Below, piece after piece: positions 1-7,732 of a DNA stretch of 52,053 nucleotides. Position numbers and translations under genes: made by a program. The DNA lies in assembly GCF_023715465.1 (NCBI RefSeq), contig NZ_JAMBOE010000025.1, positions 1 through 52,053 on the forward strand. The letters are read 5' to 3'. Under the pieces are notes generated by a model. It searched no databases. It was not told the DNA's origin and saw only the letters and a program-made list of their open reading frames with translations. Numbering within the stretch: the stretch's first letter is position 1; every line of letters starts with the position of its first letter. This DNA comes from Paenibacillus macerans (GTDB taxonomy: Bacteria > Bacillota > Bacilli > Paenibacillales > Paenibacillaceae).

Positions 1-125
1 CGTGTTACTCACCCGTCCGCCGCTAACCAACAGGTTCCCGAAGGAACCTATTAGTCCGCTCGACTTGCATGTATTAGGCACGCCGCCAGCGTTCGTCCTG
101 AGCCAGGATCAAACTCTCCAATAAA
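1..125 (-). rRNA. 16S ribosomal RNA, 5' end (partial)
   Basis: The reverse complement reads as the first ~125 nt of a bacterial 16S rRNA, including the universal 27F region (GAGAGTTTGATCCTGGCTCA) and the stretch ending GGCGGACGGGTGAGTAACACG-type sequence at the window edge. The gene continues beyond position 1. The 5' boundary near 125 is estimated from the usual TTTATTGGAGAG start and may be off by a few bases. It is transcribed leftwards from the tandem promoters at 298-423. Confidence 0.97.
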
Positions 126-186
126 GTGTTTGACTTGCTCATTTTGAATCTGACGAGAATTTTAATTCTCATTTAATACTCACTCG

Positions 187-207
187 TTGTTCAGTTTTCA
201 AAGATCA
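187..207 (-). promoter_or_regulatory. rRNA leader boxA-like antitermination element
   Basis: On the minus strand the leader contains TGATCTTTGAAAACTGAAC, matching the conserved CTTTGAAAACTGAAC element of Bacillales rRNA leaders, which serves as boxA for Nus-factor antitermination. It lies about 65 nt upstream of the 16S 5' end. Confidence 0.7.
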
Positions 208-297
208 AACCACTCACGATGACATTTAATTCGACACACTACCGAACTCAATTTTATCATATTTCGTCGTTGATTTGATTTCAGCAGCGACCTTTTT

Positions 298-327
298 AAT
301 ATATCATGCTTCCCACTCTTTAGTCAA
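298..327 (-). promoter_or_regulatory. rRNA operon promoter P2 (sigma-A)
   Basis: On the minus strand TTGACT (322-327) and TATATT (298-303) are separated by 18 bp, upstream of the boxA-like element and 16S. This is the proximal of two tandem promoters, the usual arrangement for Bacillales rRNA operons. Confidence 0.75.
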
Positions 328-393
328 GGTTTTTTTTCGAAGTTATTTGTTCAACAACCTTGTCCAGCCTGACCCGGCGGAGAAGCGATTTAT

Positions 394-423
394 AATGTAC
401 CATACAACACAAAGCGGAGTCAA
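394..423 (-). promoter_or_regulatory. rRNA operon promoter P1 (sigma-A)
   Basis: On the minus strand TTGACT (418-423) and TACATT (394-399) are separated by 18 bp. The -35 lies 4 bp downstream of the bofA stop codon, so the rRNA operon starts directly after bofA. It is probably the distal member of a tandem pair. The -10 is weaker than that of P2. Confidence 0.55.
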
Positions 424-426
424 CTG

Positions 427-690
427 TTAGATCATGGTTAATTTTAGCCCTACCAGCAACGCGACGCCCGGCAAGCCAAGAACAAGCACTGTGCTTATGG
501 TTATAGGATTTAAAGGAATGTATACTTCGGTCAGCAAACCCGAAAAATTAATGACGTAAATGCCCAGCGTCGCGAGAACCATGTGCAGCCCCAAACGCGT
601 CAACCAAACAAAGCCCGGTTTCCGTGAAAGTAAAACGTATAAAAGCAACGCCGATGATGCCACAAGAACGCCGGTCAGTAAAAGCTTCAT
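427..690 (-). CDS. bofA: Pro-sigma-K processing inhibitor BofA
   Basis: An 87-residue membrane protein. In sporulating Bacillales, BofA sits in the mother-cell-derived outer forespore membrane and holds the SpoIVFB protease inactive until the forespore signals, which times sigma-K activation. Two hydrophobic stretches are visible (about residues 1-22 and 28-50), then the family-typical C-terminal half around NPITISTVLVLGLPGVALL. The ATG at 690 is chosen because GGAGGCGAG lies just upstream; the longer reading frame has no ribosome site. The order recR-yaaL-bofA-rRNA is the same as at B. subtilis rrnA, which supports the call. Confidence 0.9.
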   Translation of the reverse strand: MKLLLTGVLVASSALLLYVLLSRKPGFVWLTRLGLHMVLATLGIYVINFSGLLTEVYIPLNPITISTVLVLGLPGVALLVGLKLTMI

Positions 691-799
691 AATCTCGCCT
701 CCCCCCCCCACTAATATAGGAAAACCATCCACCGCTAACTCTCTAAGAGACAGCTTCGAAGTTAACACTTTCTGATCCGGATCGTTTAGAGATTATGCA

Positions 800-1081
800 C
801 TAGTTCGCCCAAAACGATCCGTACTGGAATGCGTTCCAATCCAAGTTGGCCTGTTTCGCCGCTTTCAGCAGAATTTGATATCTTCTCTCCGCCGCTTCAA
901 GCGTGTAGATTGCCACATCCACCTCATCCATGCCAGTCGCCTCCTGAAACGCTGTATAAGCCTGCTCCCATTCCTTATGCGCCTTGACCACTTCCTTCTT
1001 GAGCAGTTGCATGTTCTTCATCGTTTCATTCATCCGCAAAACGGCTTCGCGATCCGTATTCCAGATTTTCCACAGCTTCAA
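800..1081 (-). CDS. yaaL: YaaL-like DUF2508 family protein
   Basis: A 93-residue, highly charged, mostly helical protein with no signal peptide or membrane segment. The family (DUF2508) has no established function. It is identified by position between recR and bofA and by its composition (helical LLKKEVVKAHKEWEQAY segment, aromatic C-terminus). The start is TTG at 1081, 9 nt behind GGGAGG. It may belong to a recR-yaaL-bofA unit, although a two-sided terminator-like hairpin separates it from recR. The role is unknown. Confidence 0.8.
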   Translation of the reverse strand: MKLWKIWNTDREAVLRMNETMKNMQLLKKEVVKAHKEWEQAYTAFQEATGMDEVDVAIYTLEAAERRYQILLKAAKQANLDWNAFQYGSFWAN

Positions 1082-1213
1082 GACCGATCGCCTCCCTAAT
1101 CCGGTTTATTTCATTTCTATAGGGAAGCGGACAAACTTAGAACCTCGAACCTGCATAAAAAACGTCTACTGGCACATTTTCAATGAAGCCGGACCAAAGG
1201 ATCCTCCGAAACT

Positions 1214-1268
1214 AAAAAAGAACTTTGCCTCCCGAACTTAAAATTCAGGATACAAAGTCCTTTTTTTC
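1214..1268. terminator. Bidirectional intrinsic terminator candidate between recR and yaaL
   Basis: GAACTTTG and CAAAGTCC form an inverted repeat around a ~25-nt loop, with an A-tract on one side and a T-tract on the other, so both strands show a stem followed by U residues. On the minus strand it lies after recR. The loop is large, so it may act only partially. Confidence 0.5.
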
Positions 1269-1280
1269 ATGATGCCGGCA

Positions 1281-1880
1281 TCAATTTATTTCGCGTCTGC
1301 CTTCCAACGCCTTGGACAGCGTTACCTCATCCGCATATTCCAGGTCCCCGCCGACCGGCAAGCCGTGAGCAATACGAGTTACACGGATATCAAACGGCTT
1401 TACGAGCCGTGAGATATACATGGCGGTAGCCTCGCCCTCGATATTCGGGTTCGTCGCCAATATCAGCTCTTTGACGCGCTCATCGCTCAAGCGGTTTAAC
1501 AGCTCTTTCAGCCGAATATCGTCCGGACCCAGGCCTTCCATCGGCGATATCGCTCCCTGCAGCACATGGTAATAGCCATCGAACTCTTTTGTGCGTTCCA
1601 TCGCCACCAAATCCTTCGGTTCCTGCACCACGCAAATGACGGACGGATCGCGAGTCTTATCCTGGCAGATTCGGCAAGGATCGGTGTCCGTGATGTTGCA
1701 GCAAACTGAACAATAGTGCAGATTACGCTTCACGCTCACTAAAGCTTTGGCGAAATCGATCACGTCGTCTTCCTTCATGTGCAGAACATGGAAAGCGAGC
1801 CTTGCGGCCGTTTTGGGTCCGATTCCGGGCAGATGGGTAAAAGCATCGATCAGCTTTGCGATCGGTTCGGGATAATACAA
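1281..1880 (-). CDS. recR: Recombination mediator RecR
   Basis: A 199-residue protein of the RecFOR pathway that works with RecO/RecF to load RecA onto SSB-coated gapped DNA. Visible features in order: a helix-hairpin-helix near the N-terminus (LPGIGPKTAARLAFH), a four-cysteine zinc module (C-x2-C...C-x2-C in CSVCCNITDTDPCRIC), and a Toprim domain (VVQEPKDLVAMERT, then EGEATAMYI). Length is normal for the family. The start is TTG at 1880, 10 nt behind AAGGAG. It follows dnaX and ebfC, the conserved dnaX-ebfC-recR cluster. Confidence 0.97.
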   Translation of the reverse strand: MYYPEPIAKLIDAFTHLPGIGPKTAARLAFHVLHMKEDDVIDFAKALVSVKRNLHYCSVCCNITDTDPCRICQDKTRDPSVICVVQEPKDLVAMERTKEFDGYYHVLQGAISPMEGLGPDDIRLKELLNRLSDERVKELILATNPNIEGEATAMYISRLVKPFDIRVTRIAHGLPVGGDLEYADEVTLSKALEGRREIN

Positions 1881-1907
1881 TTTAGGCTTTCTCCTTCAGC
1901 TCAAAAA

Positions 1908-2219
1908 TTAGAACAGGCCGGGAATTTTCATGCCGCCCGTAAATTTGCCCATATCCTGATTGGCCAGTTCCTCAGCTTTGTTCAGCGCATCATTAACTGC
2001 GGTGAGCACGAGGTCTTGCAGCATTTCAACATCATCCGGATCAACCGCTTCCGGTTTAATGGTCAGGGACAGCACTTTTTTATGTCCGTTCACTTGGACC
2101 GTAACGACGCCGCCGCCTGCGCTGCCTTCCACCGTTTTGCTGCCGAGTTCCTCCTGCGCCTTCAGCATTTGCTCCTGCATTTTTTTCACTTGTTTCATCA
2201 TCTGATTCATATTGTTCAC
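1908..2219 (-). CDS. ebfC: YbaB/EbfC family nucleoid-associated protein
   Basis: About 103 residues. The family forms small DNA-binding dimers linked to nucleoid organisation and recombination. An N-terminal amphipathic helix rich in Met, Gln and Lys (MNQMMKQVKKMQEQMLKAQ) precedes the family core (TVQVNGHKKVLSLTIKPEAV). The start is uncertain: GTG at 2228 lies too close to AAAGGAG, GTG at 2219 has about 10-nt spacing and is preferred, and ATG at 2210 is also possible. It lies between dnaX and recR as in most Firmicutes. Confidence 0.93.
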   Translation of the reverse strand: MNNMNQMMKQVKKMQEQMLKAQEELGSKTVEGSAGGGVVTVQVNGHKKVLSLTIKPEAVDPDDVEMLQDLVLTAVNDALNKAEELANQDMGKFTGGMKIPGLF

Positions 2220-2307
2220 GCGATTCACATCTCCTTTAATTGATCTGCATTTGGGAATTACAACACTTTAAAAATAACACAAAATTCGTTGCGATTCTCC
2301 GGCGAAA

Positions 2308-4062
2308 TCATTCCTTGATCACGACCAGGTCGTCGCCGAACAGATGCAGCGCTTCGTCCACCCATGGCTCCTTGCTGTTGCCGCCTTCGCCATCCTCGGG
2401 CGGGGGCTCCAGTTCGAACGCTTCCTTAGGCGGCTCCGCCGCTCCCTGAATCGCATCGTTCCAGTCCTTCAGCATCATCGTCACCAGGCGGCAGGGGCTG
2501 CCAAGCTGGCGGGCCATAACGTTTTCAATCAGCTGCTTATTGGCCGGCTTCTCCGTCGTTTCACGGTGAATATCGTTCTTGAAAGCGACCAAAACGGAAT
2601 CCTCCAGCACCGAAACCGGTTCACCGTTCATAAACCAGGCGTGGATGGTTACCTTCTCCTCTTTGACGGCCTGCAGGATCTGATTCCATTTATTCTGAAT
2701 CTCCATAAAGGCCGGACTATGCCGCTCGGCGATATACCGGTCCATATTGGACGGAATCTTGGCTTTCGACGCGACCCGCGGAGCGGAGCTTCGAGCAGGC
2801 GAACGATTGTTTCCCGCCGGCGCGGCTGCGCCACCCCCTGCTCCCGCGGACAAGCCTCCCTGCAGAGCCCGTTCCAGCTTTGCTTCCAGTTCGGAAAGCT
2901 GGCGTCTCAGCTGGCTGACTTCCGAGGCATCCGCCGCGGAACTGCGGGCAGTTGCCGAGGCCCCATCGATATCCTCCTTAGGTATCGTACAGATTTTCAG
3001 GAGCGCCACCTCAAACAACGTTTGCGGTTGAACCGCATATTTCATTTCCGTTTGATAGTGATTTAACGTATCGATGATCTTAAACAGCTGCGATTTCGCA
3101 AAAGATTCGGCGATTTCCGCAAAATCCCGGGGATCCAGCACACGCTCCGTCAATTTGTCCGCCTGCGGCACCATTTTCACCATCAACAAATCGCGGAAAT
3201 AATAAAGGAGATTCTCCATGCATTTATCGGCGCTTTTGCCTTCCTGCATAAATCCGTCGATCATTTGCAGCATGCCGCCGACATCGCCGGCCAGCAGTGT
3301 TTGGGCAAGCTCGGCAAACTGCCGGGAGGCGATTCCCCCGGTCATTTCCAGAACCTGCTGATAGGAAACCTGTCCACCGGAGAAGGACGCAATCTGGTCC
3401 AAAATGCTAAGCGCGTCGCGCATTCCGCCATCGGACAACCGGGCGATATACTGAATGGCCTCTTCTTCGGCGGTGATGCCTTCTTTTTCGCAAATCAGTT
3501 TTAGCCGCTCGCTTTGCTCCTCCAGGGAGACCCTGCGAAAATCAAAGCGTTGGCAGCGGGAAATGACCGTAGCCGGCAGCCGATGAGGTTCGGTCGTAGC
3601 CAAAATAAACATGACGTGCGGCGGCGGTTCCTCCAAGGTTTTGAGGAGGGCATTGAACGCTTCCGTGGTCAGCATGTGAACTTCATCGATAATATAAACC
3701 TTCTTCCGCACTTCCGTCGGGGCATATTTCACTTTCTCGCGCAGATCGCGAATTTCTTCGACCCCCCGGTTGGAAGCGGCGTCAATTTCAAGCACATCCA
3801 TGACCGCTCCGGCGGTAATCCGCCGGCATGCATCGCATTCGTTGCACGGTTCTGCGGTTGGCCCTTTTTCACAGTTCACGGCCTTGGCCAAAATTTTGGC
3901 GGCACTGGTTTTACCGGTCCCCCTGGGCCCGCTGAACAGATAGGCGTGAGACAACCGCTGTTCGCGAATTGCATTTTGCAGCGTCCGGATAATATGCTGT
4001 TGCCCCACCATGTCTTGAAACGACTGCGGCCGCCAAGCGCGGTACAGCGCAACATGCTCCAT
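2308..4062 (-). CDS. dnaX: DNA polymerase III subunit gamma/tau
   Basis: The clamp-loader ATPase of the replicase, 584 residues. Features in order: Walker A GPRGTGKTS (about residue 45), a four-cysteine zinc module (CEKGPTAEPCNECDAC), Walker B with IIDEVHML, sensor-1 region ATTEPHRLP, SRC arginine-finger motif, and a Gly/Ala/Ser-rich linker leading to a C-terminal tau-like region. The ATG at 4062 is chosen because AAAGAGG lies 8 nt upstream; a GTG at 4071 overlaps that site. A -10-like TATAAT (4109-4114) with a weak -35 precedes it. The downstream order ebfC-recR is conserved. Confidence 0.97.
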   Translation of the reverse strand: MEHVALYRAWRPQSFQDMVGQQHIIRTLQNAIREQRLSHAYLFSGPRGTGKTSAAKILAKAVNCEKGPTAEPCNECDACRRITAGAVMDVLEIDAASNRGVEEIRDLREKVKYAPTEVRKKVYIIDEVHMLTTEAFNALLKTLEEPPPHVMFILATTEPHRLPATVISRCQRFDFRRVSLEEQSERLKLICEKEGITAEEEAIQYIARLSDGGMRDALSILDQIASFSGGQVSYQQVLEMTGGIASRQFAELAQTLLAGDVGGMLQMIDGFMQEGKSADKCMENLLYYFRDLLMVKMVPQADKLTERVLDPRDFAEIAESFAKSQLFKIIDTLNHYQTEMKYAVQPQTLFEVALLKICTIPKEDIDGASATARSSAADASEVSQLRRQLSELEAKLERALQGGLSAGAGGGAAAPAGNNRSPARSSAPRVASKAKIPSNMDRYIAERHSPAFMEIQNKWNQILQAVKEEKVTIHAWFMNGEPVSVLEDSVLVAFKNDIHRETTEKPANKQLIENVMARQLGSPCRLVTMMLKDWNDAIQGAAEPPKEAFELEPPPEDGEGGNSKEPWVDEALHLFGDDLVVIKE

Positions 4063-4177
4063 ATGCGGCACCTCTTTCCTTCCAGTAAGCGACGTTTGTC
4101 GTTTCCTTATTATACTATACTCCCGTGGCGAGCAAAACTTCTAATCGCAATCGAGCGGCATCAGCCCATTTTTACAC

Positions 4178-4213
4178 AAAAAAACACCTCGCCCGCAGGC
4201 AAAGGTGTCTCCT
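4178..4213 (-). terminator. Intrinsic terminator of the SRP RNA gene
   Basis: On the minus strand ACACCT...AGGTGT forms a stem with a GC-rich top followed by TTTTTTT. It lies just after the SRP RNA and before dnaX. Confidence 0.8.
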
Positions 4214-4227
4214 ATTGTACTATGTAA

Positions 4228-4498
4228 ACCGTGCACCTGTTATTGATCATTGCGATCCGAGCGGCACCTTTACGGCATGACTCGGGACAGGCGACCCTCC
4301 GGCACAAGAATGGCACTGCTTATGGCTGCTTCCTTCCGGACCTGACCAGGTTCACAGGCACTCCTTGCGGAGGACCCGTCCGTCAACGTCTGCCGTAAAG
4401 ACCGGACCTCACATCGGCAAGACCTCTAACAGGACTTCAACCTCGCTACAGCGGATTGCGAGTTACAGGGCACCGCTACCTCCCCATCTAGCACGGTG
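4228..4498 (-). ncRNA. scr: Signal recognition particle RNA (scRNA, long Bacillus type)
   Basis: About 270 nt. The RNA component of SRP binds Ffh and targets nascent membrane and secreted proteins. The minus strand carries the conserved Alu-domain start (GTGCTAGATGGGGAGGTAGC, then CCTGTAACTCGC) and the S-domain apical hairpin (AGGTCCGGAAGGAAGCAGCC), both diagnostic. Length matches the 6S-like long form of Bacillales. Its place directly upstream of dnaX equals that of B. subtilis scr. Exact ends are estimated from the promoter and terminator. Confidence 0.95.
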
Positions 4499-4504
4499 AA
4501 AATA

Positions 4505-4533
4505 AGTATATCTCATGCCTGTATAAAATGCAA
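4505..4533 (-). promoter_or_regulatory. Sigma-A promoter of the SRP RNA gene
   Basis: On the minus strand TTGCAT (4528-4533), exactly 17 bp, then TATACT (4505-4510), with the RNA start expected near 4498. The spacing is optimal and the position fits the first conserved bases of the RNA. Confidence 0.8.
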
Positions 4534-4681
4534 CCGAGGGGAAGAACTTGGCGGCGCTGCCAAACCGCCCGCACGGACCGATACCGCCTATCCGCCCCAT
4601 GCATCTTCCCTCCTATTCTGGTATAATTCTGATATATTAGTAGAATAGAAGAAAAAGTGTAGAAAACGAGAGGAGAAACGA

Positions 4682-5938
4682 ATGAAACTGATCGGGAAAC
4701 TTTTCCTTGCAGCTGCCATTTTGGCCGGAGGCATAACCGGGGCCGGACTCCCTCAGGCAATCGCAGCCGCGAAGGTGCAAATTATGCTGGACGGATATCC
4801 GCTGTCTTTTTCCGGTGAACCTATCATCGTTGACGGTACAACCATGGTTCCTTTTCGCTCAATATCCGAAGCCCTAGGAATTCAAGTCACCTGGAATCAG
4901 GCCGCCAAAACGATTTCCGCCGTTAAAGGTACGGGCGGGGATGGAATACTCGTACAACTAACGTTGAATAATAAAACCGCCAAGGTGAACGGTTCCCCCG
5001 TGACGCTGGCGGTAGCTCCCCGTTCCGTCGATGGCAATACGCTGATTCCGCTCAGCTTCTTCAGCCAGCAGTTTGGAGCGGATGTCGGCTGGGATCAATC
5101 TACGCGAACGGTGTCTATTACTTCACCGCAGGAAAGGATGTATATGCTGGGCTTCTATGCGATATCTTCTTTCTCGGAAGCATCGGCCATTCCTAGCCTC
5201 GATGCCGTATCCTTTGGCTGGAGCCGGATCGACGAAAACGGCAGCTTCACCCTGTCCGGCAAAGACTTCAGAATGCCGGAAGCTGCCGGTGAGACCACGC
5301 CGGAAAGTTTGGTCCAGACGGCGTCAGGAGCTCGAACGATCCCTTATCTGATGGTCTATGCCGGCGACGCGCAAGGCGAATTGACCAAAATGATCGAAGA
5401 TGAGGAACTGCGCAAGCAAGCCATTTCCGACATGATCTCCGCGGCAAAGGACAAGGCGTTTCAAGGCATCATGCTCGACTTTGAGGGATTGGGGCTGACA
5501 ACCGACAAGTCGGCCACCCGCAAAGCTTTTACCGCTTTCGTCAAACAGTTGTCCACGGAAACGAAGTCCGCCGGTTTAAAGCTGTCGCTGGCACTTCATC
5601 CATTGAACTCATCTTACCAAGGCTATGATTACAAAGAGCTGGGGAAAATCGCCGACGAACTCATCATTATGGCTTATGATTATCGGGTAGGGCAAACTAC
5701 CGGCAACCCGGAACCGGCGGACAAAGTGGATGAAGCGATTCAGCTGGCACTTAAGGAAACAAGCAAAAGCAAGCTCCTGCTGGGGCTGAACCTCAACAGC
5801 GAAAATGAAAACTCCGTCAAAACCTTGACCGGTTTGGCCAAACGCTATGACTTAAAAGGCATCGCCTTATGGCGGCTGGGGCTGATCAGCAGCGAGGAAT
5901 GGAACAGTCTTAAGCAAAGCGTTGAATTCAAGAAGTAA
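4682..5938 (+). CDS. Secreted stalk-domain protein with GH18/YaaH-like C-terminal domain
   Basis: 418 residues. An Ala-rich signal peptide (about 1-30) is followed by a copper-amine-oxidase-N-terminal-like stalk (about 32-150, with VPFRSISEALG and a second half IPLSFFSQQFGADVGWD), a wall/surface module common in Paenibacillus. The remainder resembles the glycoside hydrolase 18 domain of spore-germination hydrolases such as YaaH: GIMLDFEGL puts the likely acid at E268, and LIIMAYDYR matches a barrel strand. In B. subtilis yaaH also lies near dnaX/tadA. ATG follows AGGAG by 7 nt. The true substrate is unknown. No intrinsic terminator is seen after the gene. Confidence 0.85.
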   Translation: MKLIGKLFLAAAILAGGITGAGLPQAIAAAKVQIMLDGYPLSFSGEPIIVDGTTMVPFRSISEALGIQVTWNQAAKTISAVKGTGGDGILVQLTLNNKTAKVNGSPVTLAVAPRSVDGNTLIPLSFFSQQFGADVGWDQSTRTVSITSPQERMYMLGFYAISSFSEASAIPSLDAVSFGWSRIDENGSFTLSGKDFRMPEAAGETTPESLVQTASGARTIPYLMVYAGDAQGELTKMIEDEELRKQAISDMISAAKDKAFQGIMLDFEGLGLTTDKSATRKAFTAFVKQLSTETKSAGLKLSLALHPLNSSYQGYDYKELGKIADELIIMAYDYRVGQTTGNPEPADKVDEAIQLALKETSKSKLLLGLNLNSENENSVKTLTGLAKRYDLKGIALWRLGLISSEEWNSLKQSVEFKK

Positions 5939-6192
5939 ACGCTGCGTATGCGTATACGACTACAACATTACGGGCCGGAGCGAAGGTGTATCTACACCCT
6001 GGTCTCCCGCCTGTTTTAGTTTAGGCCTGCGCTGCATGTCCGTAGCTGCATGCTATGGGCTGCAGTCGGCTGGGACCATATCGTGCCAGGTTGAACACGT
6101 CGCGCTAAGTCGACCACGTCGTTCTGAGTTGCCCATTCCGTGCCAAAATTTCGCCACTGCCAATCAATATCTCCTTAATTCAACATTGCGAG

Positions 6193-6322
6193 ATGCAAAA
6201 GTGCAGGCCATTCACCCCAAACGGACCCGTTTATGCGATTCAAATGCAAAAGTGCAGGACATTTTCGCCATTTTGATCAGATTGGTCTCCAAACCCCATT
6301 TTCAAATGCACTTTGGCACTTT
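6193..6322. repeat. Family A intergenic repeat, copy 1 (TGCAAAAGTGCA units)
   Basis: Two direct units ATGCAAAAGTGCAGG at 6193-6207 and 6244-6258 (51 bp apart) and one decayed inverted unit (AATGCACTTTGGCACTT, 6305-6321). The segment between units 2 and 3 aligns with the reverse complement of the 13.1 kb copy, sharing ATTTTCAAATGCAC, TTTTGATC and ATTTTCGC-like blocks. A fourth unit expected near 6357 is not recognisable. The surrounding spacer 5939-6510 holds no convincing gene. Confidence 0.75.
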
Positions 6323-6384
6323 AGCCCAGAGCCGAAGCCGAAGCTGGAGCAAATAAACCATCCCTTCGAAATTATCCAGCGGCG

Positions 6385-6530
6385 TCACTGCTCATCACTC
6401 ACCCTTTCGTTCACCACTCACTCATTCATTTATTCTCCCCCTCCCCCTCCCTCTACAACTCACCTCCAAACAATCACCTATCCTATCAACTACCTCCAAC
6501 CGCCTACCATCTACCACTCAAATGCATCCC
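6385..6530 (+). other. C-rich, G-poor tract (candidate Rho-dependent termination region)
   Basis: About 145 bp with only four or so G residues on the plus strand and long runs of C and T (CCCCCTCCCCCTCCC). Such C-over-G bubbles are typical of Rho utilisation sites. It lies downstream of the plus-strand stalk/GH18 gene, which lacks an intrinsic terminator, and directly against the convergent nuclease gene, so stopping read-through here is plausible. This is inference from composition only. Confidence 0.4.
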
Positions 6531-7182
6531 AATCTCTGCGCATGACCTCATATGCCAATACCCGGCCCGAGGAGCCACTCCATTTCGGGATCAGCCAGCC
6601 CATTTGGCACAACTGCTGCAAATACCGGACCGCCGTCCGATGATTAACGCCCAGATGCTCCGCCACATCCTTTGGCCGCACCGGCTTGACTAACTGCACG
6701 GCAAACAGCAGCGTAGATTTCAAGGCTATCTTTGCCACACCGGCCAAACGGGTTACCTCGTAGCGGCTGAGCAGCATGCGCAGCAGCGTAATGCACAATT
6801 CGGGATGCCGCTCTACGTCATCATAAGCGAATGAGATCACTCGAAACCCTAACGCCTGCAGGAAAAGCTCCCGATTTAGTTCACGGCAATAACCCCTTCG
6901 GTCCATATCGCGAACATGCGGGCCGTAACCTTTAATTTCGATGATCCACTTTACCGCTTCCGTCAACCATGCAAAATCGGCAAAATAGGATCTTCCCCTC
7001 CAGTCCATAACTTCATATTCTGGATGTAAGCCGTCCAGGTTCCTTCGCAGCGGCCACCACACATTACGCAAAAACAGTTCCTCACCATGCCCGTGACCCC
7101 GTTCCAGGCGTCCTTTTCGTTCGTCGGAACGAAGCTTCATATGCGCTTTAAGCCACTCTTTATGTACAGCTTCAAACTCCAT
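6511..7182 (-). CDS. PD-(D/E)XK endonuclease-like (DUF559-type) protein with C-terminal winged helix
   Basis: 223 residues, cytoplasmic. The N-terminal half has the restriction-endonuclease-fold signature: E34/E35 in a leading helix, D69 in YFADFAW and E82-x-K84 in WIIEIKG, followed by an amphipathic helix and a GFRVISFAYDDV strand as in DUF559/Vsr-like nucleases. The C-terminal part (about 165-215) looks like a winged helix: KDVAEHLGVNHRTAVRYLQQLCQMGWL. I know no characterised protein with this pairing. ATG at 7182 has GGAG about 10 nt upstream; GTG at 7185 is an alternative. No methyltransferase or toxin partner is adjacent. Function is not established. Confidence 0.75.
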   Translation of the reverse strand: MEFEAVHKEWLKAHMKLRSDERKGRLERGHGHGEELFLRNVWWPLRRNLDGLHPEYEVMDWRGRSYFADFAWLTEAVKWIIEIKGYGPHVRDMDRRGYCRELNRELFLQALGFRVISFAYDDVERHPELCITLLRMLLSRYEVTRLAGVAKIALKSTLLFAVQLVKPVRPKDVAEHLGVNHRTAVRYLQQLCQMGWLIPKWSGSSGRVLAYEVMRRDWDAFEW

Positions 7183-7352
7183 CACACAGCATCTCCATCT
7201 TATTAAAAATCATCAGTACCTACTGACACATGTAGTAATCTTACCGTTCTTCCCGTCACCTTAAACTAGAAGACCTCAGAAGTAATGCCGCACTAAGCAG
7301 CAGTTTTTCTTACTCATCAAAAGCGGAAACTCCAACAATAATACCTTACTGA

Positions 7353-7402
7353 TATAAAAAAAACGCCCCCCGCCATCAGATGATGGAGAGAGACGTTCCT
7401 CG
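7353..7402 (-). terminator. Intrinsic terminator of rpmE
   Basis: On the minus strand ACG-TCTCTC-CCATC pairs with GATGG-GGGGGG-CGT (several G-U pairs) and is followed by TTTTTTTT, just after the rpmE stop. Confidence 0.8.
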
Positions 7403-7432
7403 TCATAGTTTCCAAATTCCAGTTGTATAAAC

Positions 7433-7630
7433 TTAGATGCCGTATTTCTTTTTGAATTTATCCACACGTCCGCCGGCATCCACGAATTTCTGCTTACCTG
7501 TGAAGAATGGATGACAGTTGGAGCAAATTTCAACGCGCAGTTCTTGTTTAACGGAACCCGTTTCAAAGGTATTGCCGCAAGCGCAAGTAACCGTAGTCAC
7601 GTGATATTTGGGTTGAATAGCTTCTTTCAT
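7433..7630 (-). CDS. rpmE: 50S ribosomal protein L31 (zinc-binding type)
   Basis: 65 residues. L31 contacts 5S rRNA and bridges the ribosomal subunits. Cysteines at C16, C18, C36 and C39 (CAC and CSNC) form the zinc ribbon that defines the zinc-containing form; zinc-free paralogues lack them. It starts MKEAIQPKYH at ATG 7630, with AAAGAGG at good spacing; upstream GTG codons lie inside the ribosome site. It sits near rho as in B. subtilis and has its own promoter and terminator. Confidence 0.97.
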   Translation of the reverse strand: MKEAIQPKYHVTTVTCACGNTFETGSVKQELRVEICSNCHPFFTGKQKFVDAGGRVDKFKKKYGI

Positions 7631-7693
7631 CACTTTCACCTCTTTCCGCCCTGAGCCTCAATCGTGCACAGAGTTATAATGACACATAAAAGC

Positions 7694-7723
7694 ATTATAG
7701 CACGGCATATACCGCCAGCGCAA
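7694..7723 (-). promoter_or_regulatory. Sigma-A promoter of rpmE
   Basis: On the minus strand TTGCGC (7718-7723), 18 bp, then a perfect TATAAT (7694-7699). This gives a leader of about 55 nt before the rpmE start. Confidence 0.65.
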
Positions 7724-7732
7724 TTGCCTGTT

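Noticed and set aside
5922..6643. Two open frames (144 and 136 codons) in the spacer after the stalk/GH18 gene
   Set aside because: They overlap each other, a family A repeat and the C-rich tract, have no ribosome sites, and their products are low-complexity.
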